Below, piece by piece: positions 26,712 through 35,356 of a stretch of 52,560 nt of DNA. A program made the translations under genes and the position numbers. Each line of letters begins with the position of its first letter. Position 1 is the first letter of the stretch. The stretch lies in assembly GCA_947632705.1 (NCBI GenBank), contig CANRQE010000010.1, positions 1 through 52,560 on the forward strand, in the 5' to 3' direction. Under the pieces are notes generated by a model, which ran no database searches, was not told the DNA's origin, and saw only the letters and a list, made by a program, of their open reading frames with translations. The DNA is from an uncultured Coprococcus sp. (GTDB lineage Bacteria > Bacillota > Clostridia > Lachnospirales > Lachnospiraceae).

Positions 26712-27146
26712 ATGAGAATCTCAACAAAGGGCAGATACGCCTTAAGACTACTGATCGACATCGCAGCAAATTCGTCAGATAAACCGGTCAGTATCAAGGA
26801 TGTTTCCGAACGGGAACACATTTCCGATAAATATCTGGAACAAATTATTTCCATTTTAAATTCCGCCGGGATTGTCCGGAGTGTCAGGGGTCCCCAGGGC
26901 GGTTATCTGCTCCGGAAAAAACCGGAGGATATCACAGCCGGTATGATACTGCGGCTGACGGAAGGAACCATCAGCCCGGTTCCATGCGCAGAAGAGGACG
27001 GACCCACATGCGACCATATGTCCGTCTGTTCTACTTACGGACTTTGGAAACGCCTGAATCAGGCAATCTCCGATGTGCTGGATACGACCACAATCGCGGA
27101 CTTAGTCACACAAAAACCGGAGGCAGGGGATGAATACTGTATCTGA
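26712..27146 (+). CDS. Rrf2-family regulator with three cysteines (IscR/CymR-like)
   Basis: A 144-residue protein starting at 26712 behind GGAGG. The N-terminus MRISTKGRYALRLLIDIA and the wing GIVRSVRGPQGGY are classic Rrf2. Cysteines 92, 100 and 106 lie where IscR binds its [2Fe-2S] cluster (92, 98, 104 there), so it may sense iron-sulfur state or sulfur. CymR of Bacillus, the cysteine regulator, belongs to the same family. It is divergent from the sulfur operon; a TATAAT with a weak -35 lies at 26584-26612. Likely controls cysteine synthesis or iron-sulfur genes (inference). Confidence 0.88.
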   Translation: MRISTKGRYALRLLIDIAANSSDKPVSIKDVSEREHISDKYLEQIISILNSAGIVRSVRGPQGGYLLRKKPEDITAGMILRLTEGTISPVPCAEEDGPTCDHMSVCSTYGLWKRLNQAISDVLDTTTIADLVTQKPEAGDEYCI

Positions 27147-27150
27147 CAAA

Positions 27151-27181
27151 CAATGGCTCTCTTTTTAACAGAGAGCCATTG
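27151..27181. terminator. Hairpin between convergent Rrf2 and S66 genes
   Basis: An 11-base perfect stem, CAATGGCTCTC and GAGAGCCATTG, with a 9-base loop. It overlaps the last codons of the S66 gene, whose stop lies in the loop. T tracts on both sides are poor. Confidence 0.45.
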
Positions 27182-28187
27182 CTACCTCCATATTCTGTCC
27201 ATGAACCGTAACCTTTCCCAGACTTCCGCAAATAAACGGCATGGCAGGCGGTAAATGGCCCAGATCCATGTCCATCACAACAGGCACATGATACTTTTCT
27301 ATCACTCCCATAACGGCCTGATACTGATCCAGTCCCAGCATCTCCTGTCCGTATATGAGCGGTCTTCCAATCATAAATCCCTTTACATACCGGAACCAGC
27401 CCGCATTATCCATCTGCCACATGGCACGTCTGACAGCCATTACGGTTAAGTCGCAGGATTCTAAAAACCAGATGAAGCCATCCTCTTTATATCGTTCCAA
27501 AAAACCGGATACCTGATCAAATCCTGTTCCCAGAAGATTGACCAGACAATCCATGCAGCCCCCTATCAGCCGTCCTGACATCTGAAAATGCTCTGACGGG
27601 TATGTATGCAGCACCCTCTTCTCCGTGGTATGATATGGCAAAAGCGGATGCTGCTCATCCTTCAGGGATTCTGATTCCCAGGTTTCATAACCGTTCATCA
27701 CAAGCTTTTCTCCCCTTAGCAGGGACAGTGCATCATGAAGCGATGCATGCCACGGTTCCATGCCAAATGCACCCGCACATGGTCCATAGACAGAAGCCAC
27801 GTCGCATATGGTTGTAAGTAAAAAAGTCAGATTCGTATTGTCGGAATAACCCATAAACCACTTTGGCCGACTGTTTTTCAGCTTATGAAAATCAATATGG
27901 TTTAAAATCTCACACATCAGCTCTCCGCCGCCGCAGGAAATCAGGACATCACTGTTATCTGACGTATAATATGTCTGAAACTCTTCCCCGCATTTGTCCG
28001 GTGTATTGCTGATTCCGACTCCGACTCCCGCATAGCAGTTCGGTCCTAAATCCAACTGATAGCCCATCCGCCTGAAGGTTTTCTGTGCGTGTTCAAATGC
28101 CGACCGGTACGGCTCTATATTACATCCAAAGGAAGGGGCAACAAATCCTATCGTTCCGCCATCCTTTAAAAAGTCCGGATATCTCAT
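27165..28187 (-). CDS. S66-family peptidase (LD-carboxypeptidase / MccF-like)
   Basis: A 340-residue protein. The S66 triad is visible: Ser 115 in FMGYSDNT, Glu 243 in WFLESCD and His 311 in DLGHLPP. Known members cut the L,D bond in muropeptides (LdcA) or hydrolyse microcin C-like adenylates (MccF). No signal peptide, so it acts in the cytosol. Its start overlaps the TPR gene stop by four bases (ATGA), so it is translationally coupled to it. It is the last gene of the DUF4125-TPR-S66 trio. Confidence 0.88.
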   Translation of the reverse strand: MRYPDFLKDGGTIGFVAPSFGCNIEPYRSAFEHAQKTFRRMGYQLDLGPNCYAGVGVGISNTPDKCGEEFQTYYTSDNSDVLISCGGGELMCEILNHIDFHKLKNSRPKWFMGYSDNTNLTFLLTTICDVASVYGPCAGAFGMEPWHASLHDALSLLRGEKLVMNGYETWESESLKDEQHPLLPYHTTEKRVLHTYPSEHFQMSGRLIGGCMDCLVNLLGTGFDQVSGFLERYKEDGFIWFLESCDLTVMAVRRAMWQMDNAGWFRYVKGFMIGRPLIYGQEMLGLDQYQAVMGVIEKYHVPVVMDMDLGHLPPAMPFICGSLGKVTVHGQNMEVAMALC

Positions 28188-28996
28188 GCGTTCTTTTTCT
28201 CCCTCTCTATCGTTTTCTGCACCATCTGTATATTGCCCTGCATAATTTTATATGCTTCGTTTTCTCCAAAGAGCTGTCTGATCTCTGATGCCGCTTCCCG
28301 GTAACAGGCAAGCGCCTCTTCATAATTATGCTCTTTATAGCAGGCCTCTCCCAGTGCAGACAAAGTGGCACTGTAATGATATCCCCGTTCGCCAAGCTTG
28401 TCATAGTATTCCAAAGAAGTCCGCAAACATTTCCTGGCCTCTGCAATCTCTCCAGTTCTCAGCAGGGATGCTCCCAGATTCCCATAGGTGGTTGCCGCTT
28501 CCGAATCGGCGTTTTCATGGGAAAGAACAATCGGCAGAGCCTTTTTTAAATCCTCCGCCGCACCTGCAAAATCACCCATTTCCTGATGCAGCAGGCTCAG
28601 ATTATTATACAGGCTTGCAATCAGAAAATCATCCGGTGCCAGCTGTTGGCGATAAATCTGCTCCACCCTTTGAAAATTCTCCAATGCTTCAGAGAGCTTT
28701 CCTGCTGCCCTGTCCGCATTGGCAATATTCAACAGAGTCGTGGCATAGGGAACAGAGCCCTGTAAACCCATGCCATCCATGAGCTCTACCGCTTTGCTGC
28801 AGCATCGCTCCAGTTTGTCAAACTCACTGGTCACTCTGTAAAATCCGATCATTTCATTTACGATCGCAAGCTCAGCTCCGGAATCCTTTTCACGCTCTGC
28901 CTGTTCCAGAGCCTGTAACAGATACCCCTCTACTTCACCCATACGGTTTTCCGTAAACAACTGATCCAAGCCGGAAAAAAACTGGTCTGTATTCAT
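28184..28996 (-). CDS. Tetratricopeptide-repeat protein
   Basis: A 270-residue soluble protein with no signal peptide, built of TPR helical hairpins: repeats are recognisable from about residue 40 to 265, for example the units containing ASLYNNLSLLHQEMGDFAGA, YGNLGASLLRTGEIAEA and LGEACYKEHNYEEALACY. TPR proteins act as binding platforms. Its start overlaps the DUF4125 gene stop by four bases and its stop overlaps the S66 start by four, so all three should be made in fixed proportion and may form a complex. Confidence 0.85.
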   Translation of the reverse strand: MNTDQFFSGLDQLFTENRMGEVEGYLLQALEQAEREKDSGAELAIVNEMIGFYRVTSEFDKLERCCSKAVELMDGMGLQGSVPYATTLLNIANADRAAGKLSEALENFQRVEQIYRQQLAPDDFLIASLYNNLSLLHQEMGDFAGAAEDLKKALPIVLSHENADSEAATTYGNLGASLLRTGEIAEARKCLRTSLEYYDKLGERGYHYSATLSALGEACYKEHNYEEALACYREAASEIRQLFGENEAYKIMQGNIQMVQKTIEREKKNA

Positions 28997-29604
28997 GCCA
29001 TCGCCCTTTCTGCTGCCTCCAAAGATTGATAACCATACAGATGAACCGTATTCTCCATGATCATACGGGTAAGATTCTTTCCGTTTCTTGCAAGGTCAAC
29101 AACCAGACCGCCATATAATTTCAGGGTCTGATCCGAATATGTCATCAATTCTCCCCGTAGATAAGTCTCCGCAGAGGTATGATACAGATCGTCATCCAGT
29201 GTATGTATGAAGCGGCTGTTCGCAGACAGCCCCGGAAATTCCTTTGCAAATTCCTCCATCCAGCCCACCTGTATGGCTGCAATCTGATCGATCAGGGCTC
29301 TCTTTTCCCCGGATACTGCCGGCATCTGATCTTTGATGACAGCAAATTTTTCCGGTGCGGTGCTTTCCATCATATATCCATATTTATATGTGATCAGATT
29401 ATTTCCGCTGTCTCTTGCGGCAAGCAGATCCTGTCTCCAGCTTTCAAGCAATTCGTCATTCCAGGTCATATACTGACTCATACGCATAATATGAAAGGTA
29501 TGATAATCATCCTGACAGTCGGCTCTGCCTCCCTCATTTGTCACCTTATCAAATGCATCCCATTCCAGAGAAATCACATTTTCTATCAATGCATCCCTTT
29601 CCAT
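28993..29604 (-). CDS. DUF4125 family protein
   Basis: A 203-residue soluble protein that I recognise as DUF4125 from the opening ENVISLEWDAFDKVTNEGGR, the HIMRMSQYMTWNDELLESW stretch and the Tyr-rich C-terminal helix. Function unknown. The conserved acidic, His and Trp residues suggest an enzyme or ligand-binding fold, but nothing more can be said. It is first in a three-gene translationally coupled unit with a TPR protein and an S66 peptidase. Confidence 0.8.
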   Translation of the reverse strand: MERDALIENVISLEWDAFDKVTNEGGRADCQDDYHTFHIMRMSQYMTWNDELLESWRQDLLAARDSGNNLITYKYGYMMESTAPEKFAVIKDQMPAVSGEKRALIDQIAAIQVGWMEEFAKEFPGLSANSRFIHTLDDDLYHTSAETYLRGELMTYSDQTLKLYGGLVVDLARNGKNLTRMIMENTVHLYGYQSLEAAERAMA

Positions 29605-29643
29605 TTTTCAAACATCTCCTTTTCATAAACTCCGGTATATTAC

Positions 29644-29672
29644 ATCAGACGGGAATTCTGTCCCCGTCTGAT
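29644..29672. terminator. Hairpin between the hydroxyacid dehydrogenase and DUF4125 genes
   Basis: ATCAGACGGG at 29644-29653 pairs with CCCGTCTGAT at 29663-29672 (10-base perfect stem, 9-base loop). It follows the dehydrogenase stop on the minus strand by about 60 bases. It lacks a T tract, so termination is uncertain. Confidence 0.45.
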
Positions 29673-29733
29673 ACACCATGGCTTTCTATCAGTATAATCT
29701 AAACCGGAGAAAATTACCAGTATAGATCTGAAT

Positions 29734-30726
29734 TTATGCTCTTACGATATTGGCCTCTGTCGGTATTCCCTTTTCGAACTCCCTTGCATTTTCAAGGGTT
29801 GTGCGGCTGATTGCATATAATGCCTCCTCCGTCAGAAATCCCTGATGCGAAGTAACGATCACGTTCGGAAACGACAACAGTCTTGCTGTAACAGAGGTTT
29901 CCAGAATGTCATCCTCTCTGTTTTCAAATACATTATGGGTCTCTTCCTCATAAACATCCAGTCCCACGCCAAAAAATTTCTTGCCTCTGATTCCTGCGAT
30001 CAGGTCCTCTGTTTTAATCAGGGCTCCTCTGGACGTATTGACAAGCACTACTTTATCCTTCATTTTTCCGATGGTATCCTTGCAAATCAGATGATAGGAC
30101 TCCTCCGTCAGCGGGCAGTGAAGAGAGATCAGATCACTATCAGACAGCAATGTGTCCAAGGACACATATTCCACAAAGTCCAGTTCAGGATTTTGGTAGA
30201 TATCGTAAGCCAGAACCTTCATGCCAAACCCATGACAGATTCTGCACATGGCAGCTCCTATTTTACCGGTTCCTATGATACCTGCGGTTTTTCCGAAAAA
30301 TGTAATTCCGGTCAGGCCAATCAGGCTGAAATTATTTTCCCTGACTTTGATATATCCCTTATGGATTTTTCTGTTGACAGCCAGAGCAAGCGCCATGGCA
30401 TGCTCGGCAACTGCCTCCGGAGAATAGCCCGGCACGCGCATAATGGTAATTCCTGCTTTTGCAGCCGCCTCCAGATCCACATTATTATATCCTGCACACC
30501 GCATCAGTATCAATCTGACCCCGTTTTCCGCCAGACGTTCTATGATATTGCCTCCAACGTCCGAACTCACGAATGCACATATGGCGTCATAGCCTTTCGC
30601 CAGTATCGTTGTATGGGGCGACAAATCCGCTTCCAGATAATCCACTGTGATATCCGGATATTCCGGAAGAAGCTCGTCAAAAGATTCCCTGTCATATTTT
30701 TTTGTATCATAAAATAATATCTTCAT
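29734..30726 (-). CDS. D-2-hydroxyacid dehydrogenase, D-lactate dehydrogenase-like
   Basis: A 330-residue NAD-dependent enzyme. The Rossmann motif is GIIGTGKIG; the catalytic Arg is in NTSRGALI, the Glu in DVYEEE and the His in SHQGF. Length and the N-terminal MKILFYDTKKYD are those of fermentative D-lactate dehydrogenases reducing pyruvate to D-lactate. The start at 30726 is preceded by AAGGAAAG; the longer frame adds seven residues overlapping that site. It stands alone between hairpins; a TATAAT lies about 70 bases upstream with a weak -35. Confidence 0.9.
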   Translation of the reverse strand: MKILFYDTKKYDRESFDELLPEYPDITVDYLEADLSPHTTILAKGYDAICAFVSSDVGGNIIERLAENGVRLILMRCAGYNNVDLEAAAKAGITIMRVPGYSPEAVAEHAMALALAVNRKIHKGYIKVRENNFSLIGLTGITFFGKTAGIIGTGKIGAAMCRICHGFGMKVLAYDIYQNPELDFVEYVSLDTLLSDSDLISLHCPLTEESYHLICKDTIGKMKDKVVLVNTSRGALIKTEDLIAGIRGKKFFGVGLDVYEEETHNVFENREDDILETSVTARLLSFPNVIVTSHQGFLTEEALYAISRTTLENAREFEKGIPTEANIVRA

Positions 30727-30828
30727 ACCTTCCGTCTTTCCTTCCATTCCATATCGGGGAACTCTGCCGGAACCCCAGTTTCTGTTAGTATGCCTTTTCC
30801 TAATTATAAATATGCGGGCTTTTCGTCT

Positions 30829-31818
30829 TTATTTCTCTCCATTCATATATTTCCGATACTGTTCATAGCAGACATCCCAATCCTTATAAGCTTCATTGCC
30901 CCGTTTATCCTCTATTGTATAATTGGAATGAATGTAGGCGCCGATATATCCGGTTACTTTTTCCGCCCCATAACAATTCAGGTGTTTTCCGCCATCCCTT
31001 GTATCCTGTGACCAGTCGATTGCATACTCGCCCTCCACTACATTCAGATCGATAAAATCCAGATTGCGTTCCTTTGCAAAATCGGTCATGGAATTGTGTT
31101 TTTCATAGGTCCATGAAATACCGGACGGAAGGGCAACTAACAACACCGGAATCTCATTTTCTTCACACACTTTAAAGAAATAATCCAAAAAAATCAGATT
31201 TGCTTTTGGAATCGCAAACTTCTCTTCTGATGGAGTCATCAGATCCTCCCCTTCATATGGCGTTACGGACCGGGAAAGCCATTGTCCCTTCGTTCTGGGA
31301 GACCAGTTAAATTCCGGTTCGTCAAACATATTATCAAAGGAAAACTGCTTCCATCTGTCATGATAACGGTATAAGGGCAGATAGTTATACATCACTGATT
31401 TCATATTGCCCTCCAGCTGATCGACCAGTCCTTCCCCTGCCCATAGGCAGTCTACATCCAATACCACCAGCTCAGGGCTCTGACAAGTCAGCATTTCCTT
31501 TAATATGTTGACAGATTCCCCTATATTCTGCGCGCCCTCTGCCGCAACATAAGAGGTATATCCGTATTCATTCCACAGCCTCATTGGAGAAAAGCCGCTA
31601 TATGCATCACTGTTTCCGATAACTGCTATATCAATGGTATTTTCAGGCTCTCCGTAAAATCCTCTTGCATTCGGATTCAAAATACCGGATTTCGGACTGT
31701 TGTCCTTCGGTCTTAAAATAATGGAAAACAAACAGATCAGGGCCGCCACTCCACTGAAAAAAACAATTGTTTTTATCAAACGTAAGATCGTTATTTTCTT
31801 TATTTTCCGTTCTTTCAT
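30829..31818 (-). CDS. DltD-like SGNH-fold membrane-anchored protein
   Basis: A 329-residue protein with one N-terminal membrane helix (about 10-32) and an outside SGNH-type domain: the Ser block is VIGNSDAYSGFSP and the Asp-His block is DGGKHLNCYGAEK. It is the last gene of the acylation cassette, 13 bases after the MBOAT gene. By analogy with DltD or AlgJ-type partners it would complete transfer of an acyl group to a cell-envelope polymer. It is shorter than typical DltD proteins. Confidence 0.8.
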   Translation of the reverse strand: MKERKIKKITILRLIKTIVFFSGVAALICLFSIILRPKDNSPKSGILNPNARGFYGEPENTIDIAVIGNSDAYSGFSPMRLWNEYGYTSYVAAEGAQNIGESVNILKEMLTCQSPELVVLDVDCLWAGEGLVDQLEGNMKSVMYNYLPLYRYHDRWKQFSFDNMFDEPEFNWSPRTKGQWLSRSVTPYEGEDLMTPSEEKFAIPKANLIFLDYFFKVCEENEIPVLLVALPSGISWTYEKHNSMTDFAKERNLDFIDLNVVEGEYAIDWSQDTRDGGKHLNCYGAEKVTGYIGAYIHSNYTIEDKRGNEAYKDWDVCYEQYRKYMNGEK

Positions 31819-31831
31819 ATGCTATCACCGC

Positions 31832-33421
31832 CTAAAACTGTGCATAGATAAAGCCGGCCGCTTCATAACCGCTTCCATAAGCACCGAAAATCAGTACAGC
31901 AAAAATCAACCCGTAATATACCAGCCATCTGAATACCAGATTGGTTTCTGCCAGCTCCTTTCGTATATCGTGTCCCTTCTCTTTATAGAGTCCCACCATA
32001 AATAAGATGATCACCCCTACGATTAATACCAGAAAATCATAAATATCCAGTCCTACGCACAAAATATCTCCATTTATCAGCGGAGCAAAGGAAAAGTTCC
32101 TGAAGATAGAGATAAACATGGATATAAAGCTTTTGACCGTATCTGCCCGAAAAAGCATCATACCGATATTCACAAGCAGAAAGGTTCTGACCAGCCGGAA
32201 TACATACACTGCTTTTCCTTCCCGTTTCATACGGGTCTTCTCAAAAAACCTGCGGAATACGGGTTCAAACAGCATCCCTAGCAGCATGATCAGATAATAA
32301 TACAGGCCATATGCAACATATTTCCAGCTTGCTCCATGCCAGATTCCCGTACCAAACCATACCACAAACATTGCAACGGCTGCCGGAAACAGTCCCCCTA
32401 AAAACGGACTTAATTTCTCCTTTACCTTCTTACTGAACCGCATAAAGGTTTTAGACAGGGATACCGTATAAAAAACATAGTCCCTGAACCAGGCTCCTAA
32501 CGTGATATGCCATCTTCTCCAGAATTCACTTACACTGCCGGATAAAAACGGCTGCCGGAAATTCTCTGAAAGTGTGACCCCGAACAGCTGCGCGCTTCCC
32601 GAAACGATATCCATACATCCGGAAAATTCTGCGTACAGCTGCAGCGTATACAGCAATACAGCGACTACAACATAAATACCGGAATATTCCTTATAGTTGT
32701 CGAAGATTGTTTTGACAAGCATGTTCGCCCTGTCCGCAAGCACCATCTTTTTAAACAGGCCCCACAGAATCAGCTGAAACCCAAACGCAGTCCGCTCATA
32801 ATCAAAGGAATGCCCCTCATACAGCTGGTCGCCCAGCAAATCAAATCTTCCGATGGGTCCCTCAGTAATATGTGGGAAAAAAGCCAGAAACAATGCAACC
32901 TTTCCGAACTGGCTGCAGGCTCTGTATTTTCCCCGGTAGACATCTACCAGATAACTGACCGCTGACATAGTATAAAATGAAATACCTAACGGCAGCCACA
33001 AATGATGCATCGGAAACTGTATATCCAGATGCAGGGTATGAAAAAATGCTTCTGCGGACGCACTGAAGAAATTAAAATATTTCAGGAACACAAGCATGCC
33101 GAAATTAAATAATACGACTATGACACAAACTGTCTTCTTCTGCCATGCTATCAGGCTTTTGAGCTCCTTTTTTTCCTCCCTGGCCAGTCCCTTTTTTGCG
33201 AGTGTAAATCCGTCGTCGATCTTGTTGAACATCAGTCCGCCAATATAAACGGATATTGTACTGGCCAGTAAAAAAACAATATACTTTTTTGAATTGATAA
33301 AGTAAAAAAGATAACTGAATATCAGAAGTACCTTCCATTTGTGCTTTACAGGTACAATTGTATAACACGCAAACGCTGCAATTAAAAAAACGCATAAATA
33401 AAATACAGACGTATATCCCAT
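31832..33421 (-). CDS. MBOAT-family O-acyltransferase (DltB/AlgI-like)
   Basis: A 529-residue polytopic membrane protein with about eleven hydrophobic segments. The MBOAT signature WRRWHITLGAWFRDYVF and the catalytic His in GTGIWHGASWKYVAYG are present. At 529 residues it is closer in size to AlgI-type proteins than to canonical DltB (about 400). It would take an acyl group from the carrier protein encoded 40 bases upstream and pass it across the membrane. Third gene of the cassette. Confidence 0.88.
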   Translation of the reverse strand: MGYTSVFYLCVFLIAAFACYTIVPVKHKWKVLLIFSYLFYFINSKKYIVFLLASTISVYIGGLMFNKIDDGFTLAKKGLAREEKKELKSLIAWQKKTVCVIVVLFNFGMLVFLKYFNFFSASAEAFFHTLHLDIQFPMHHLWLPLGISFYTMSAVSYLVDVYRGKYRACSQFGKVALFLAFFPHITEGPIGRFDLLGDQLYEGHSFDYERTAFGFQLILWGLFKKMVLADRANMLVKTIFDNYKEYSGIYVVVAVLLYTLQLYAEFSGCMDIVSGSAQLFGVTLSENFRQPFLSGSVSEFWRRWHITLGAWFRDYVFYTVSLSKTFMRFSKKVKEKLSPFLGGLFPAAVAMFVVWFGTGIWHGASWKYVAYGLYYYLIMLLGMLFEPVFRRFFEKTRMKREGKAVYVFRLVRTFLLVNIGMMLFRADTVKSFISMFISIFRNFSFAPLINGDILCVGLDIYDFLVLIVGVIILFMVGLYKEKGHDIRKELAETNLVFRWLVYYGLIFAVLIFGAYGSGYEAAGFIYAQF

Positions 33422-33461
33422 AACCGTAACCTCAAAAATTCAAGCAGTATCCTGATTTCGC

Positions 33462-33686
33462 TCAATCCTCTAACCGTTTGATCAGCGCATAGATTGTTTC
33501 GACCGTCTTAAAATTTTCAGGTACAATATCCACAGGCGTTATTTCTACGTCAAAGGCATCACAGATCTCCCCTACCAGGGTTACGATTGCAATCGAATCC
33601 AAAACTCCATGATCTACCAGATCTGTCTCAGCCATAAAATCTACACCCGGTTTAACCTCATTCATAATTGCAAGTAATTCTTCCAT
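33462..33686 (-). CDS. Acyl carrier protein (DltC-like)
   Basis: A 74-residue carrier protein with the phosphopantetheine Ser in DHGVLDSIAIV. Length matches DltC (about 78). I start it at 33686; the open frame continues upstream but overlaps the end of the ligase gene and is not family-like. The ribosome site is weak (AGAGAG). It lies 52 bases after the ligase gene. Presumed partner of the ligase (loading) and of the MBOAT (delivery). Confidence 0.88.
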   Translation of the reverse strand: MEELLAIMNEVKPGVDFMAETDLVDHGVLDSIAIVTLVGEICDAFDVEITPVDIVPENFKTVETIYALIKRLED

Positions 33687-33738
33687 TTTTTCTCTCTGAT
33701 CCTTTTTCCGGATCAGCGCCTCCTCTCTTATAGTACTT

Positions 33739-35316
33739 TTATTTAAATGTGCTGTAATGATTTTGCAGCCATTTTCTGTCAATCTTTCCATTCTGGTTAT
33801 GCGGCATATTCTTAATATGCACATATTGATTTGGAACCATATAGTGCGGCACCTTACTGCTGATGCCTGACACCAGCTCCTGTTCCGTCAATTTCCTGCC
33901 TTCATAGACCAATACCAGCTTGTCCTTATCTCCGTCATAGATACACGCACATGCATGAACCCCTTCCAGAGCTCCTGCTGCGGCTTCAATCTCACCCAGC
34001 TCAATCCGGTATCCCATATGTTTGATCTGAAAATCCTTTCTGGTAACATATACCAGTTCTCCATACTGATTATATTTTACCAGATCCCCGGTCCGATAGA
34101 CCGGTTCCGGATAATCAGGATTTAAAGGATTCTGAACAAACGCTTCCTCTGTTTTTTCCCGGTTCCTGTAGTATCCCATTGCCACAAAGGAACCCCGGAT
34201 ATAAAGCTCTCCTTCCCGGCTGTAGCCCGACTGGTCACAATCCTTTTCAGATACCCGTCTGCCCTGCTCATCAAGGACGAACACCTGACAGTTATTACAG
34301 GCCCTTCCCATCGGAAGCGGTTCATCATCCCGGAAAATACGGTCTACAATATAGTATGTGCAGATATCCGTGGATTCCGTCGGTCCGAATAAATTTGCAA
34401 ATACGGCATCCGGAAGATTTTTACGCCAGTAATTCAACTGTTTGGTCGGCATAACTTCCCCTGCGAACAATACCTTTTTCAGATACGGAAGCTTCACATA
34501 ACGGAACATATCCCAGTTTGCAATCATACACAGCGCAGAAGGTACCCAGTAAATTGTGTTAATGGCTCTGTCATTCAGAAATTCCATCAGCCTGATTGGA
34601 AATGAAAACAGCGTTTTCGGTATGATATGCAATGTTCCTCCGCATTTTAAAATACTGTAAATATCGGAAACGGACATACTGAAATAAAAAGGGGTCTGGC
34701 TCCCAGTAACTGTATGTTCATTTATATCAAAGGTTTCCGTATACCAGCTGATATAGCTGATCACATTTCTGTGATGGATGACCGTTCCCTTTGGTACGCC
34801 CGTGGAGCCCGATGTAAACAGGGCATATACCGGATCGGTATCAATCATGGCTGACCGTATTTCAGACAGAAAAGCTTCATCCGTTTTTGTATCCGCAAAC
34901 AACTCCTCCAAAGTCAGAATCAGATGCCCTGATTTCTGTTCCCGATATAATTCCTCTGCCTGTGCCTGATGCGCGGCATCTGTTAAAATCACACGGGCGC
35001 ACAGGGTTTCCAGAATGGTCCGCATACGCGCAGCGGGCATTTCCGCATCCAGCACAACATAGAAATTTCCACTGTAGACGACACCCATAAAGGATGCCAG
35101 ACTGACAGTGGATTTATCTAATAAAACTGCTATCGGTGAATTCCTTCTGATATCACCCTTAAAAAAAGTCAGCAGTCTTTTACCGAGGCCGGTTCCTATT
35201 TGTTTTGACATAATAAGCAGCTGATGATAGGTCAATTCCGTCTTATCGTCTGCGATCACAGTTTTATCAGGAAATCTGTCTGCTGACGCTTCTAAAAATT
35301 CAAGTACGTTCTTCAT
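33739..35316 (-). CDS. AMP-forming amino acid/acyl ligase (DltA-like)
   Basis: A 525-residue adenylating enzyme: ATP loop YALFTSGSTGVPKGT, the VFANLFGPTESTD block, YRTGDLVKY, and C-terminal Lys in NGKIDRKWL. This is the layout of DltA, which activates D-alanine and loads it onto DltC. Substrate not provable by eye. ATG 35316 is preceded by GGAAAAAGTG; a GTG one codon earlier is in frame. It lies 40 bases after the sensor kinase stop, so the two-component system and the cassette look co-transcribed. The gene order here is A, C, B, D instead of dltABCD. Confidence 0.85.
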   Translation of the reverse strand: MKNVLEFLEASADRFPDKTVIADDKTELTYHQLLIMSKQIGTGLGKRLLTFFKGDIRRNSPIAVLLDKSTVSLASFMGVVYSGNFYVVLDAEMPAARMRTILETLCARVILTDAAHQAQAEELYREQKSGHLILTLEELFADTKTDEAFLSEIRSAMIDTDPVYALFTSGSTGVPKGTVIHHRNVISYISWYTETFDINEHTVTGSQTPFYFSMSVSDIYSILKCGGTLHIIPKTLFSFPIRLMEFLNDRAINTIYWVPSALCMIANWDMFRYVKLPYLKKVLFAGEVMPTKQLNYWRKNLPDAVFANLFGPTESTDICTYYIVDRIFRDDEPLPMGRACNNCQVFVLDEQGRRVSEKDCDQSGYSREGELYIRGSFVAMGYYRNREKTEEAFVQNPLNPDYPEPVYRTGDLVKYNQYGELVYVTRKDFQIKHMGYRIELGEIEAAAGALEGVHACACIYDGDKDKLVLVYEGRKLTEQELVSGISSKVPHYMVPNQYVHIKNMPHNQNGKIDRKWLQNHYSTFK

Positions 35317-35356
35317 CACTTTTTCCGGACATTTCCGTCCGGCACTCCTCTTTTCG

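Noticed and set aside
29845..30717. 290-codon plus-strand open frame inside the hydroxyacid dehydrogenase gene
   Set aside because: Antisense to a well-supported enzyme, Cys/His/Ser-rich shadow translation without motifs.
33687..33824. 46-codon N-terminal extension of the acyl carrier protein
   Set aside because: Overlaps the ligase gene end and is unlike carrier proteins; the ATG at 33686 gives the normal length.
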